NCBI GenBank assembly: GCA_026129335.1
Contig: JAHCIH010000018.1
Location: 1-36,802 of the forward strand
Origin: Anaerolineales bacterium
Lineage (GTDB): Bacteria > Chloroflexota > Anaerolineae > Anaerolineales > UBA11579
Direction: 5' to 3'
Length of the DNA stretch: 36,802 nt
This document shows, in pieces, positions 7,670 through 15,516 of this stretch. Numbering within the stretch: position 1 is the first letter of the stretch; every line of letters begins with the position of its first letter. The notes under the pieces are model-generated. The model saw only the letters and a list, made by a program, of their open reading frames with translations. It was not told the DNA's origin and did not search any database. Position numbers and translations under genes: made by a program.

Positions 7670-10271
7670 TGGCCTTGGCGGGCTTTTTGGCGCCTTTGCG
7701 CGGCGACTTGCTCCCCGCCCCATTGGCTCGCTCGCGCCCCCCTTTGGCAGGCGCCAGGGCCACTTGCAGCACCTCGTCCATCGTGCGCACGAAATGGAAT
7801 TCGAGCTTGCTGCGCACTTCAGCGGGCAATTCTTCCAGGTCGACTTCGTTGCGCTCGGGAAGGATGATCGTCTTCAAACCGGCCCGGTGGGCAGCCAATA
7901 CTTTCTCCTTGATGCCGCCGACGGGCATCACCTGGCCGCGCAGGGTAATCTCGCCAGACATGCCCACGTGCGCTTTGATGGGCCGGCCGGTGAGCAGGGA
8001 GACCAGGGCGGTGACCATGGTCACGCCGGCCGAGGGGCCATCCTTGGGCTGCGCGCCGGCGGGTACATGCAGGTGGATGTCAGTGTTCTGGAAGAAGTCG
8101 GCAGAGATGCCCAACTTCTCGGCCCGCGAGCGCACGAAGGAGAGCGCCGCCTTGGCCGACTCTTGCATCACATCGCCCAATTGACCGGAAAGCTGGAAAC
8201 CCTTGCTGCCCGGCATGCGTGTGGCTTCGATGAAGAGCACGTCGCCGCCGCTGGGCGTCCAGGAAAGGCCGGTGACCACGCCGGGGAGCGAGGTGCGCCG
8301 GGTGATGTCTTCCATGTGATAGTACTTGGGCGGGCCGAGGTATTCGCGCACCAGCCCGGCGTTGATCTTCACCGTTTGAGTTTCGCCTTCGGCGATCTTG
8401 GTGACCACCTTGCGGCACACCGCGCCGATCTGGCGTTCCAGGTTGCGCACGCCGGCTTCGCGGGTATAGGAACGGATCAGGCTGCGGATGGCGTCGTTGC
8501 CGAACTTGACCTCGTTCTTGCGCAGGCCGTTCTCGGCCAACTGGCGGGGAATGAGGTAACCCTTGGCGATGGCCTGCTTATCGTTTTCCGTATAGCTGGA
8601 GAGGCGGATGATCTCCATGCGGTCGCGCAACGGGCCAGGGATCGACTCCAGCGAATTGGCCGTGGTGATGAACATGACCTGCGAAAGGTCGAAAGCGACT
8701 TCCATATAGTGGTCGCGGAATTCGCTGTTCTGTTCGGGGTCGAGCACTTCGAGCAGGGCCGAAGACGGGTCGCCGCGGAAGTCGCTGCCCAGCTTATCCA
8801 CCTCGTCGAGCATGAAGACGGGGTTGCGGCTCTCCACGCGGCGCAGCGCCTGCATGATGCGACCGGGCAGCGCGCCGATGTAGGTGCGGCGGTGGCCGCG
8901 GATCTCAGCCTCGTCGCGCACGCCGCCCAGCGAGATGCGCACGAACTCGCGGCCCAGCGCGCTGGCAATGGAGCGGCCCAGCGAGGTCTTGCCCACGCCG
9001 GGCGGGCCGACGAAGCAGAGGATCACGCCTTCGCGCTCGCGGCGGATGGTATCGTCGCGGGTCGATTTGGCCAATTCATCCTGGCGCTCGTGGCGCAGCT
9101 TACGCACCGCCAGGTATTCGAGAATGCGCTCTTTGACGTCTTTGAGGCCGTAGTGGTCCTTGTCCAACACCTTGCGGGCATGGCGGATATCCAGATTGTC
9201 TTCGGTACCGTGGGCCCAGGGGAGCGAGACCAGCCAATCTAGATAGGTGCGGATGACGCCATATTCTGCCGCAGCGGAGTTGAGCCGGGAGAGCCGGTCC
9301 AGCTCGCGGCGAGCTTGCTTATCGGCTTCTTCCGGCATGCGAGCGGCGTCGATCTTCTTACGCAGCTCTTCCACCTCAGCGGCGGCTTCGTCCATCTCGC
9401 CCAACTCACGCTGGATGGCCTTGAGCTGCTCGCGCAGGAAGTAGTCGCGCTGCATGCCCTCGATCTCGGAACGGGCCTCGTTCTGGATGCGCTGGCCCAC
9501 CTCAAGGACTTCGATCTCGCGGGTGAGGAACTCCACCAGCTTCTGCAGCTTGTCGCGCAGCGAATCGTATTCCAGCACAGTTTGCGCGTCGGCCAGTTCC
9601 ATGCGCTGCAGGTTGGCGATCAGGTAGGCGACCTGTAGAGAGTTCTCTAGGTCCAGAATGGAAGCGACCAGTTCCTGTGGGATGGTGCCGATCAGTTCGG
9701 CGATGCGCTCAAACTGGCCGCGCACGCTGCGGGCCAGCGCTTCGACTTCCAAGCCCCCTTCCAGCGACTCGGGGTGCGCCAGCACCTTCGCCTTCAGGTA
9801 GGGCTCGGTGGCAACGAATTCCTGCACACGGATGCGCGAGAGGCCCTGCACCAGCAGGCGGATGGTGCCATCCGGGGCGCGGAACAGGCGATGCACGGAT
9901 GCCAGCGTGCCTACCTGGTAGAGATCTTCCGGCCCGGGGTTCTCCTTTTCAGGGTCCTTTGAAGCCACCAGACCCACCAGGCGGGCGCCGGAGACCGCAT
10001 CGTCCACCAGGCGGATGGAGCGCGGCTGGCCGATGGTCAGCGGGACGCCGGTTTGCGGGTAGACCACGACGCCGCGCAGCGGCAGGATGGGCAACTCGTC
10101 AGGCACTTCCACGCCGTCAACCTGCGGTTTGCCGTCGCCGGCCGGGGCGTCTTTGCCCTGCAACACCTTGGTCAGTTTGGGCCCGAGGATGAATTCATCT
10201 AAATCGGGATCGTCTTCAGGCTCATCCCAAATCCAGTTGGCGTTCAACTCATCCCACCAATCGTAAGCCAT
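7662..10271 (-). CDS. lon: ATP-dependent Lon protease
   Basis: A cytoplasmic AAA+ serine protease that degrades misfolded and regulatory proteins. The N-terminal LON domain begins [16 protein letters not shown] (about residue 60). Walker A GPPGVGKT is at 422-429, Walker B FMLDEVDK at 486-493, and the catalytic dyad is S747 ([10 protein letters not shown]) with K790 (GGIKEK). All expected residues are present. At 869 aa it is longer than classic Lon (~780-810 aa): it carries a ~57-residue acidic, Trp-rich N-terminal extension ([20 protein letters not shown]) and a Lys/Arg-rich C-terminal tail ([15 protein letters not shown]). It starts on the last base of the hsp20 stop, so the two are translationally coupled. 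Confidence 0.97.
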   Translation of the reverse strand: MAYDWWDELNANWIWDEPEDDPDLDEFILGPKLTKVLQGKDAPAGDGKPQVDGVEVPDELPILPLRGVVVYPQTGVPLTIGQPRSIRLVDDAVSGARLVGLVASKDPEKENPGPEDLYQVGTLASVHRLFRAPDGTIRLLVQGLSRIRVQEFVATEPYLKAKVLAHPESLEGGLEVEALARSVRGQFERIAELIGTIPQELVASILDLENSLQVAYLIANLQRMELADAQTVLEYDSLRDKLQKLVEFLTREIEVLEVGQRIQNEARSEIEGMQRDYFLREQLKAIQRELGEMDEAAAEVEELRKKIDAARMPEEADKQARRELDRLSRLNSAAAEYGVIRTYLDWLVSLPWAHGTEDNLDIRHARKVLDKDHYGLKDVKERILEYLAVRKLRHERQDELAKSTRDDTIRREREGVILCFVGPPGVGKTSLGRSIASALGREFVRISLGGVRDEAEIRGHRRTYIGALPGRIMQALRRVESRNPVFMLDEVDKLGSDFRGDPSSALLEVLDPEQNSEFRDHYMEVAFDLSQVMFITTANSLESIPGPLRDRMEIIRLSSYTENDKQAIAKGYLIPRQLAENGLRKNEVKFGNDAIRSLIRSYTREAGVRNLERQIGAVCRKVVTKIAEGETQTVKINAGLVREYLGPPKYYHMEDITRRTSLPGVVTGLSWTPSGGDVLFIEATRMPGSKGFQLSGQLGDVMQESAKAALSFVRSRAEKLGISADFFQNTDIHLHVPAGAQPKDGPSAGVTMVTALVSLLTGRPIKAHVGMSGEITLRGQVMPVGGIKEKVLAAHRAGLKTIILPERNEVDLEELPAEVRSKLEFHFVRTMDEVLQVALAPAKGGRERANGAGSKSPRKGAKKPAKANA

Positions 10272-10675
10272 CAGGAATTGCCCGCCTTGGGCAGGGTGAC
10301 CAACAGAAAGCCGTCTGAATACTCCGCTTCGATGCGCTCGGTGTCCACTGGAGCGGGAAGCTCCAACACGGAGAGGAAGTCGCCATAGCGCACTTCCAGC
10401 TGGTGGTAGGCGCCGCTCTGGCTGGGTGGCTGGCGCAGGCCGTAGAGCGCCAGCTGGCGGCCTTCGACGGCGATGTGCAGCTCGGCGTCCTGCATGCCGG
10501 CGATTTCCATGCGTACCACCAGAGCTTTCTCGGTTTCGAGCAAATCAGTCGGGGGGCGCCAGAGATGAGGCCGCGTCTTCCACTGCCGCGAGAACGAAGT
10601 GACGCGGAAGTGCACTTCCTGCGGCTGGTTCCAGGAAGCCGGGGAATGGCGGATGATCAGTTCATCTCTGGACAT
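10271..10675 (-). CDS. Hsp20/alpha-crystallin family small heat shock protein
   Basis: A 134-aa ATP-independent holdase chaperone. The alpha-crystallin domain spans roughly residues 42-130: [20 protein letters not shown], then the strand region [17 protein letters not shown], ending with [16 protein letters not shown], the conserved C-terminal signature (usually ...NGVLTITLPK). The ATG at 10675 has AAGGA 6 nt upstream. It sits 8 bp after tpx and its stop shares a base with the lon start, giving a chaperone-protease pair. A longer reading frame upstream runs only through tpx and is rejected. Confidence 0.92.
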   Translation of the reverse strand: MSRDELIIRHSPASWNQPQEVHFRVTSFSRQWKTRPHLWRPPTDLLETEKALVVRMEIAGMQDAELHIAVEGRQLALYGLRQPPSQSGAYHQLEVRYGDFLSVLELPAPVDTERIEAEYSDGFLLVTLPKAGNS

Positions 10676-10683
10676 GCAAATCC

Positions 10684-11199
10684 TTAGAGGGCGGCGCGGG
10701 CCGCGGCCAACACCGCGTCGAAGTCCGGAGCGTCGCCCAGGGCGGGCATGTAGTCCGCGTAGGTTACCTTGCCATCTTTGTCGACGACGAAGACTGCGCG
10801 GCGCAGAATGCGGCGGTCTTTGATCAGCACGCCGTACTTTTCGCCGAAGTTGGCATCGTAGGCGTCGGAGACGACTTTGACTTTGTCCACGCCCGCGGCG
10901 GCGCACCAACTCTTCAGCGAATACGGCAGATCAGTGCTGATGCCGTAGATGACTACATCGTCGCCCAAGCCGGCGGCCTCTTCATTGAAACGCCTCGTCT
11001 CGGCATCGCAGACGCCGGTGGCGAGCGAGGGCAGCGAAGCGATGATGCGCACCTTGCCCGGGGTGCTTTCCAAGGCGTTGACCTGGTTCCAATCATGGTC
11101 ATGGACGGTGAATTCCGGGGCCGCCTGACCCACTTCAATATCCGGGCCGACAATCGTGGCATCTTTGTCGCCCAATTTCAATAAACCGGTTCTTTCCAT
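10684..11199 (-). CDS. tpx: Thiol peroxidase (Tpx-type peroxiredoxin)
   Basis: A 171-aa atypical two-Cys peroxiredoxin that reduces hydrogen and alkyl peroxides using thioredoxin. The peroxidatic cysteine is C64 in SLATGVCDAETRRFN, equivalent to the TxxCDxxTRRFN signature of Tpx. The resolving cysteine is C99 in LKSWCAAAGV. The N-terminus VGQAAPEFTVHD and the C-terminal TYADYMPALGDAPDFDAVL also fit. The ATG at 11199 follows GAGGAG; in-frame codons upstream are not needed. It is the first gene of the tpx-hsp20-lon group, downstream of the Ub-like operon and separated from it by a terminator. Confidence 0.95.
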   Translation of the reverse strand: MERTGLLKLGDKDATIVGPDIEVGQAAPEFTVHDHDWNQVNALESTPGKVRIIASLPSLATGVCDAETRRFNEEAAGLGDDVVIYGISTDLPYSLKSWCAAAGVDKVKVVSDAYDANFGEKYGVLIKDRRILRRAVFVVDKDGKVTYADYMPALGDAPDFDAVLAAARAAL

Positions 11200-11211
11200 A
11201 GTTCTCCTCAA

Positions 11212-11399
11212 AATTGGCGGGGATCGTAATGCTGAGGTATTTTACCCAGCTTCCCGGTCGCGCACGTAAGAAAAGCATCAGAGGTACCCTTAGATGCTTG
11301 GCATTAAAGCGGGCATCGCACTTCAAGCGTCGCGCAGTTGATAGACCAAAAATTCATCAACCTGGATGACTGGATCCCGCCCACCAGGAACGTCCAACT
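11212..11399. other. Region between tpx and the small membrane ORF
   Basis: About 190 bp upstream of tpx without a convincing gene. A 43-codon frame from 11230 has no ribosome binding site or recognisable composition and was not accepted. The promoters of tpx (-) and of the 34-aa ORF (+) should lie here, but I see no clear -10/-35 pair. Confidence 0.5.
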
Positions 11400-11504
11400 A
11401 TGGGGACAGTGGAAGAGGTGCTTGAAATGGTTGGGGCGGCGTTGTTTTTTGTGGCGGGTCTATATTTCTGGCCCATTCAAAATCGCGGGAAGAACCAGAA
11501 GTAG
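11400..11504 (+). CDS. Predicted 34-aa single-span membrane microprotein
   Basis: ATG at 11400 to TAG at 11504, 34 aa: a short acidic N-terminus (MGTVEEVLEM), one hydrophobic helix (VGAALFFVAGLYFWPI) and a basic C-terminal tail (QNRGKNQK), as expected for a single-span inner-membrane peptide with a cytoplasmic positive end. AGGA lies about 10 nt upstream. The terminator hairpin begins at the very next base, which is the spacing expected of a real gene end. Too small to assign by homology; conservation in relatives would decide it. Confidence 0.5.
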   Translation: MGTVEEVLEMVGAALFFVAGLYFWPIQNRGKNQK

Positions 11505-11546
11505 AAACCATGAAAGAAGCCCCGAACGGGGCTTCTTTCATGGTTT
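11505..11546. terminator. Bidirectional terminator ending the Ub-like operon
   Basis: Near-perfect long inverted repeat: AAACCATGAAAGAAGCCCC (11505-11523), a four-base GAAC turn, and the matching right arm to 11546. It lies 7 bp past the VWA stop (-) and directly after the small ORF (+), so it can end both transcripts. The distal T/A tracts are short. Confidence 0.85.
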
Positions 11547-11553
11547 GTGGTGG

Positions 11554-12675
11554 CTACTTGAGTTTAACGCGCGCCTTAACAGGCTTCTTGAGGCGCACCT
11601 TGCCGCCGCCGGCAGTTTGCGCCCCAGCCGGGCGCAAACTGCTCCACAGCATGGGCAGGATAACCAAGGCGGCCAACACGGCGATGATGCCTGCAAAGAG
11701 CGGCCAGGCAGCGGGTCGCTCCACTTCCGGCACTAGGCCGCCGGGGTTGTAGCGTGCTTCCTCGCTCAGGCCCGGGCTGGTCCCCGCTGGGGCCAGCGCC
11801 ACGCTGAGCGAGCGGTTCACGCCGTCGCGCAGCGCCGCCGGGGAGGTGTAGGTAATCACGTATTCGCTCTGCAGGGCCACGGCGTAGGTGTTGTAGAGGC
11901 GGGTGAGGCTCTCTTCGTCGTCGGCGTAGCCGTACACGCCGCCTGCCTGCTCGGCCAGGTCTTCCAGGCGGCTCTCGTTGATGCCGGCCAGCGTGCCCGC
12001 CTGGCCAGGCAGGCCTAAGCCCACCGGAGAGATGGATAACCCGGAGGGGCCGATGCGCTCGACCACTGTGTCGACATTGGCCGAGCTGGAGTTGTCCATG
12101 CCGTCGGTGAGCACGATGACCGCTTTGCGGCCGGGTTCATTCTCTAACTGCTCGATGGCAACGACCAGCGCATCGTACATGGCGGTTTCGCCATCTGCAG
12201 TCAGGCTGTCAATCGCGGCGCGCAGCGCTTCCTGGTCTCCGGTGATCGGCTGCACAATTTCGATGCGCGTGTTGAACGAAATCAGACCCACTTGGTCACC
12301 GGAGCGCATGCGGTCGATGAACTGGTGGGCGGCGGACTTGGCCGCGTCCAGCTTGCCGGCGGCATCCATGCTGCCAGAGACATCCATGACCAGCATGGTG
12401 GTCAGCGTGCCCACTTCGCCGACGCCTTCAATCTGGTCGAGCGGGATGGGCACACCGTTCTCGAAAAGCTGCAGGCGGCCGGCATCCACCGGGTAGGGGT
12501 TGCCCTCCGCATCGGTCACCGAGACGTAGACGGTAACGCGGGGAAAGTCGCTGGTGTCCACCTGGGTGATGCGGATGGCCGCCTCACCTCCGGTCTGGGC
12601 AAGTGGGGCAAAAGCGCTGCCGGCCAGCAGGGCCAGCGCGGTCAGCAGGGTTAGGGATAGGCGAAAGCGGTTCAC
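11554..12675 (-). CDS. VWA-domain membrane protein, last gene of Ub-like operon
   Basis: A 373-aa protein. A signal peptide (about residues 1-26) is followed by a ~60-residue beta-rich segment and a von Willebrand A domain (~90-275) with an intact metal-binding MIDAS: D98-x-S100-x-S102 (MDVSGSM), T164 and D191 (VLTDGMD). A transmembrane helix lies at ~324-345 (WPLFAGIIAVLAALVILPML), placing the VWA domain outside and the short basic tail inside. The tail ends KVRLKKPVKARVKLK and resembles the E2 tail. VWA domains bind protein partners through the metal; the ligand here is unknown. The GTG start at 12675 has GAGGTG upstream and lies 3 bp after the FHA stop, so it belongs to the operon. Confidence 0.88.
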   Translation of the reverse strand: MNRFRLSLTLLTALALLAGSAFAPLAQTGGEAAIRITQVDTSDFPRVTVYVSVTDAEGNPYPVDAGRLQLFENGVPIPLDQIEGVGEVGTLTTMLVMDVSGSMDAAGKLDAAKSAAHQFIDRMRSGDQVGLISFNTRIEIVQPITGDQEALRAAIDSLTADGETAMYDALVVAIEQLENEPGRKAVIVLTDGMDNSSSANVDTVVERIGPSGLSISPVGLGLPGQAGTLAGINESRLEDLAEQAGGVYGYADDEESLTRLYNTYAVALQSEYVITYTSPAALRDGVNRSLSVALAPAGTSPGLSEEARYNPGGLVPEVERPAAWPLFAGIIAVLAALVILPMLWSSLRPAGAQTAGGGKVRLKKPVKARVKLK

Positions 12676-12678
12676 AGC

Positions 12679-13536
12679 TCACCTCTTCTCGTGATAGACC
12701 ATTTGGGTGTTGCCCATGCGGATGGCCTGGTCGTTTTGCAAATTGGCCACCTGCACTTTACGGTTGTTGATGTAAGTGCCCTGGCGGCTGATGTCCTTGA
12801 GGGTCATGTGCGTATCGGCGCCTTTGAGCAGCGCGTGTTGGGGCGCGATATCGGGGTCGGGCAGCACGATGTCGGCCTTGAGCGCATCCGAGCCGATGTA
12901 AGCGCTGGGCCCGCCGGCGCGGATGAACTTGTCGAGCACGAATTCGGTGCCCTTCATCTTACCGGTGACCACTTCCAGCCAGGCCTTGGAAAGCAGCAAC
13001 ACCACCAAGGCGATGAAGGCTCCTACCGCAGCGCCCAGCAGGCCCAGGCCTGCGGCCTTGCCGACCAGCGGATCGGACAGGCGCTGGCGGGCCAGCTCCA
13101 GCAACAAGCCACCCACCGCGCCACCCAGCAGGCCGCCCAGTGCGGGCTTCCATAGCTGCGAGCTGCTGGTGATGCCGAGGCCAATGCCGATGAGCAGGCC
13201 GAAGATGGCCCAGCCCAGCGCACGCGCCCAGGATTCGCCGCCGACGAACTGGAAGGCGTATTCAGCCAGCGGCAGGCCTATCGCCCCGCCCAGCGCGCCC
13301 AGCAGGCCGCTAATCACGCCGGAACGAAGTCCGTAGAGCAGACTGCGGGCGGCAAACCCTTCGCTGAGGCCGATGAGCGCGCCGATGCAGAAGCCAATCA
13401 GCGCGCCCACGACCACTTCGCTGAGGTAGAGGTTTTGGGCGAAAGACAGGCCGAGCAGGTTGCTGACCTGCCAGCCAATCAGGCCGCCGATAGCGCCCAA
13501 CAGGCTGTAGTAGTACAAGCGTGAATAACGGTTCAT
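12679..13536 (-). CDS. Membrane-anchored FHA-domain protein
   Basis: A 285-aa protein. Residues 1-185 are a Gly/Ala/Leu-rich polytopic region of about six hydrophobic segments with glycine-zipper repeats (GGLLGGAVGGLLL). Residues ~197-285 are a cytoplasmic FHA domain: AYIGSDALKADIVLPDPDIAPQ, ALLKGADTHMTLKDIS, GTYINNRKV and DQAIRMGNTQMVYHE. FHA domains bind phosphothreonine peptides. Here the usual GR near strand 3 is IGS and the usual SRxH is APQH, so phosphopeptide binding may be altered or lost. The ATG overlaps the JAB stop as ATGA (13533-13536), with GGAG upstream, showing tight coupling to the isopeptidase. Confidence 0.88.
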   Translation of the reverse strand: MNRYSRLYYYSLLGAIGGLIGWQVSNLLGLSFAQNLYLSEVVVGALIGFCIGALIGLSEGFAARSLLYGLRSGVISGLLGALGGAIGLPLAEYAFQFVGGESWARALGWAIFGLLIGIGLGITSSSQLWKPALGGLLGGAVGGLLLELARQRLSDPLVGKAAGLGLLGAAVGAFIALVVLLLSKAWLEVVTGKMKGTEFVLDKFIRAGGPSAYIGSDALKADIVLPDPDIAPQHALLKGADTHMTLKDISRQGTYINNRKVQVANLQNDQAIRMGNTQMVYHEKR

Positions 13537-14282
13537 GGTTCTTTCTCCGTAGAGGGTTGGTCAGCCTGCCCTTGAGGCTGAGATGGTTTGCGCTTGGCCG
13601 ACGTTGCGGGCAACGCGGCCGGCTGAACGAGAGCGGATGGGTCATCCTTTGCGTCCTGCGCAGGGGATTGCAAGCGCAGGTTCTTCCAATCCACAAGCGG
13701 CTGGCGCTTGCGATTCATGAGTTCGTGAAAACCATAGAAGCGGCGAGCTTCCAATTGCTGCTCGGCGTCAGGGATGAAGAAGCCGGCGGTGTGGCTGTGC
13801 GGCTCCACCACCAAAGCCACTTGCCAGGGGTGCGGGAAGAAGTGCTGGTGCAGCCAGAGGTCGTAGCCGGAGAGGAAAATATCCATGCGCGGGTGCGTGT
13901 GATACCAGCCCACGATGCACTTGTTGGCATAGCGCTCCTCCAGCGCGGCGAGCATGGCCACCTGGCTGTCGTGCGTGAAGGTGAGAAAAGTGCTGCCCGA
14001 ACGCACCTGCTGGGCGGGCAGCAGGGCTTCGATGATGATGTACTGCGCGCCGTCCCCTGGCTGGCAGCACCAGCGGCCAGCCAGCCAGCCGCCCACTTCG
14101 TTGTCCAGGTCGCTGTTCGCGTGGCGGTCGATGGCCTGGAAAGTGGTCTGGGTGAGGAAGACCTGAGTGCGAGGCTCCCCGGGCTCGCGCTCGGCGAGCC
14201 AGCGATGGGCGCGCTCCAAGGGCATGCGCGCCACGCGCGGCTCGCCGGCGGATACCAGGGGGTGGATGGATTCTTTGTGCAT
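13533..14282 (-). CDS. JAB/MPN+ (JAMM) metalloprotease, predicted Ubl isopeptidase
   Basis: A 249-aa protein with an intact JAMM zinc motif: E62 (NEVGGWLAG) and H128-x-H130-P-x6-S138-x2-D141 (YHTHPRMDIFLSGYD). This matches the catalytic set of deubiquitinases of the RPN11/AMSH class and archaeal desampylases. It probably removes the operon's Ubl from targets. The free Ubl already ends in glycine, so precursor trimming is not required. Residues ~185-249 are a low-complexity Pro/Gln/Ala tail ending QPSTEKEP. The ATG at 14282 has no good ribosome binding site; a second Met (residue 20) is a possible start. The upstream 51-nt gap holds two hairpins. Downstream it overlaps the FHA gene by 4 bp. 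Confidence 0.92.
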   Translation of the reverse strand: MHKESIHPLVSAGEPRVARMPLERAHRWLAEREPGEPRTQVFLTQTTFQAIDRHANSDLDNEVGGWLAGRWCCQPGDGAQYIIIEALLPAQQVRSGSTFLTFTHDSQVAMLAALEERYANKCIVGWYHTHPRMDIFLSGYDLWLHQHFFPHPWQVALVVEPHSHTAGFFIPDAEQQLEARRFYGFHELMNRKRQPLVDWKNLRLQSPAQDAKDDPSALVQPAALPATSAKRKPSQPQGQADQPSTEKEP

Positions 14283-14294
14283 GGCGCCCGAAGC

Positions 14295-14332
14295 GGGGCT
14301 GGGCGCAAAGCGCCCAGCCCCGGCAAAGCCGG
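14295..14332 (-). promoter_or_regulatory. Tandem hairpins between Ubl and JAB genes
   Basis: Stem 1 is GGGGCTGGGCGC / GCGCCCAGCCCC (14295-14306 and 14310-14321, 12 bp, 3-nt loop). Stem 2 is CCGGC-AAA-GCCGG (14320-14332), overlapping by two bases. There is no T-run, so this is not a simple terminator. In the mRNA it follows the Ubl stop by 1 nt and may stabilise the Ubl message, limit read-through into the JAB gene, or occlude the weak JAB start. Confidence 0.55.
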
Positions 14333-14333
14333 T

Positions 14334-14600
14334 TCAGCCGGCGGTGACGTCGGCGGTCATGATCAGGCGGTCGTCTGCGGGGATCCCCGCGGCGGCCAGC
14401 GTCTCATCATCCTTGAGCTCGCGGCCCAGCGCCTTGCTGTCCAGGCGGTAGCCCATCGGGCGACCGTCCGGGCCTGTGGTGGGCAGCTCCAGCGAGGTGG
14501 CCAGTTCAGGGATGAGGTCTTTCACTTCCACATCGTCCGGCACGTCGGCGGAACGGCTGCCCCCTGAGGGCAACACTACAGTTACGGGTACGTCAGCCAT
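14334..14600 (-). CDS. Free ubiquitin-like protein (YukD/EsaB-like beta-grasp)
   Basis: An 88-aa beta-grasp protein and the likely conjugated modifier. Strand 1 is VTVVLPSGGS, followed by the helix region VKDLIPELATSLEL and the late strand DDRLIMTADVTAG. The sequence resembles YukD/EsaB-type Ubls. It ends exactly in ...TAG (G88), so the C-terminal glycine needed for E1 adenylation is exposed without processing; note that it is a single Gly, not GlyGly. About 64 of 85 aligned residues match the Ubl domain fused to E2, with residues 43-63 identical. AAAGGAG 7 nt upstream makes this the strongest ribosome binding site in the operon, consistent with abundant production. Confidence 0.9.
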   Translation of the reverse strand: MADVPVTVVLPSGGSRSADVPDDVEVKDLIPELATSLELPTTGPDGRPMGYRLDSKALGRELKDDETLAAAGIPADDRLIMTADVTAG

Positions 14601-14662
14601 TTTCTTGCTCCTTTCGAGTCTTGTCTTGGCACATCAACGGCAATCAGGTCTGCCGGGAACCA

Positions 14663-15505
14663 CTATTTGAGGCGAATGCGCGGCTTGGTGGTTTTCTTCT
14701 TCTTATCGGTGAGGCGGATGCGCTCAGGGCGCAGCAGCTCGCGGCTGTCCACCGGGAAAGCGCGCGGGTTGCGCCGGCGGTACTCGCGGCTCCAACGCGC
14801 CGCTTCGGGGTCCCAGGGGAACGGCGGCTTGGTGGGGTCGTCGTGGAAGTTCTTGTATTGCACCATCTCGCCAATCATCAGCACCAGGCGGTCCAGCGAG
14901 CGGCTGGCCGTCCACCAGGCGGCGTCCACGCAGACGGTGCCGTTGAGGTGGTTGATGTTGGGGTGCCAAACCGGGGTCAGCCACTTCATGCCCGGCCAGC
15001 GCTGGGGATATTGGTTGTGCAGGTAGATTTCCACCTGGTGGCGGTTGCCAATCTTGGGGGTACCCGCCCGGTCCACACCCGTGATGCCCTTGCAGGTATA
15101 GGTGACGATGTAACGTTCGGGCGGCAGACCGCGACGTTCCGAGAAGGCTTCAAAGTCGATGAAGTCGCTCTGGGCGGCCAGTTCCTGCATGCGGACCAAG
15201 TCGGCCTTGAGGCGGCGCATTCGCGGGCTTTCCCCCAGCGCGCCGGCGGTGATGTCAGCGGTGAGGATGAGGCGGTCGTCTGCCGGAATACCTGCTGAGG
15301 CCAGCGTCTCGTCCTCCTTGAGTTCGCGGCCCAGCGCCTTGCTGTCCAGGCGATAGCCCATCGGGCGGCCGTCCGGGCCAACGGTGGGCAACTCCAGCAG
15401 CGAAGCCAGCTCGGTGATCAATTCGCGGATGGGGATATCGTCCGGCATTTCGGCCTTGCGCGCCCCTCCGCTGGGCATAACAACGGTGATTTCAATTTCT
15501 GCCAT
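14663..15505 (-). CDS. E2-like ubiquitin-conjugating enzyme with N-terminal Ubl domain
   Basis: A 280-aa fusion. Residues 1-88 are a Ubl nearly identical to the free one (ending DITAG, then ALGESP). Residues ~93-245 are a UBC fold: helix 1 (RMRRLKADLVRMQELAAQ), the strand-loop QYPQRWPGMKWLTPVWHPN, the HPN motif at 181-183, and catalytic C192 in NGTVCVDAAWW, followed by a helix like LVLMIGEMVQY. Key E2 residues are thus all present. The tail (260-280) is very basic and repeats RIRL (ERIRL and PRIRLK). E2s accept Ubl from E1 as a thioester. The ATG at 15505 has AGGAG upstream; a TTG 15 nt earlier would put that site inside the gene. It starts 11 bp after the RING-like gene stop. Confidence 0.93.
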   Translation of the reverse strand: MAEIEITVVMPSGGARKAEMPDDIPIRELITELASLLELPTVGPDGRPMGYRLDSKALGRELKEDETLASAGIPADDRLILTADITAGALGESPRMRRLKADLVRMQELAAQSDFIDFEAFSERRGLPPERYIVTYTCKGITGVDRAGTPKIGNRHQVEIYLHNQYPQRWPGMKWLTPVWHPNINHLNGTVCVDAAWWTASRSLDRLVLMIGEMVQYKNFHDDPTKPPFPWDPEAARWSREYRRRNPRAFPVDSRELLRPERIRLTDKKKKTTKPRIRLK

Positions 15506-15516
15506 GATGGTTCTCC

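Noticed and set aside
7764..9242. Long plus-strand open frame (492 codons) opposite lon
   Set aside because: No recognisable domain; lon on the other strand is complete with all catalytic motifs.
11230..11361. Possible 43-aa ORF upstream of tpx
   Set aside because: No Shine-Dalgarno sequence or promoter, Arg/Lys-rich composition, and no hydrophobic or domain pattern.
14334..14600. Ubl as part of a type VII secretion system (YukD/EsaB role)
   Set aside because: No EccC-type ATPase, WXG100 or EsaA-like genes are nearby; E1, E2, RING and JAB partners point to conjugation.
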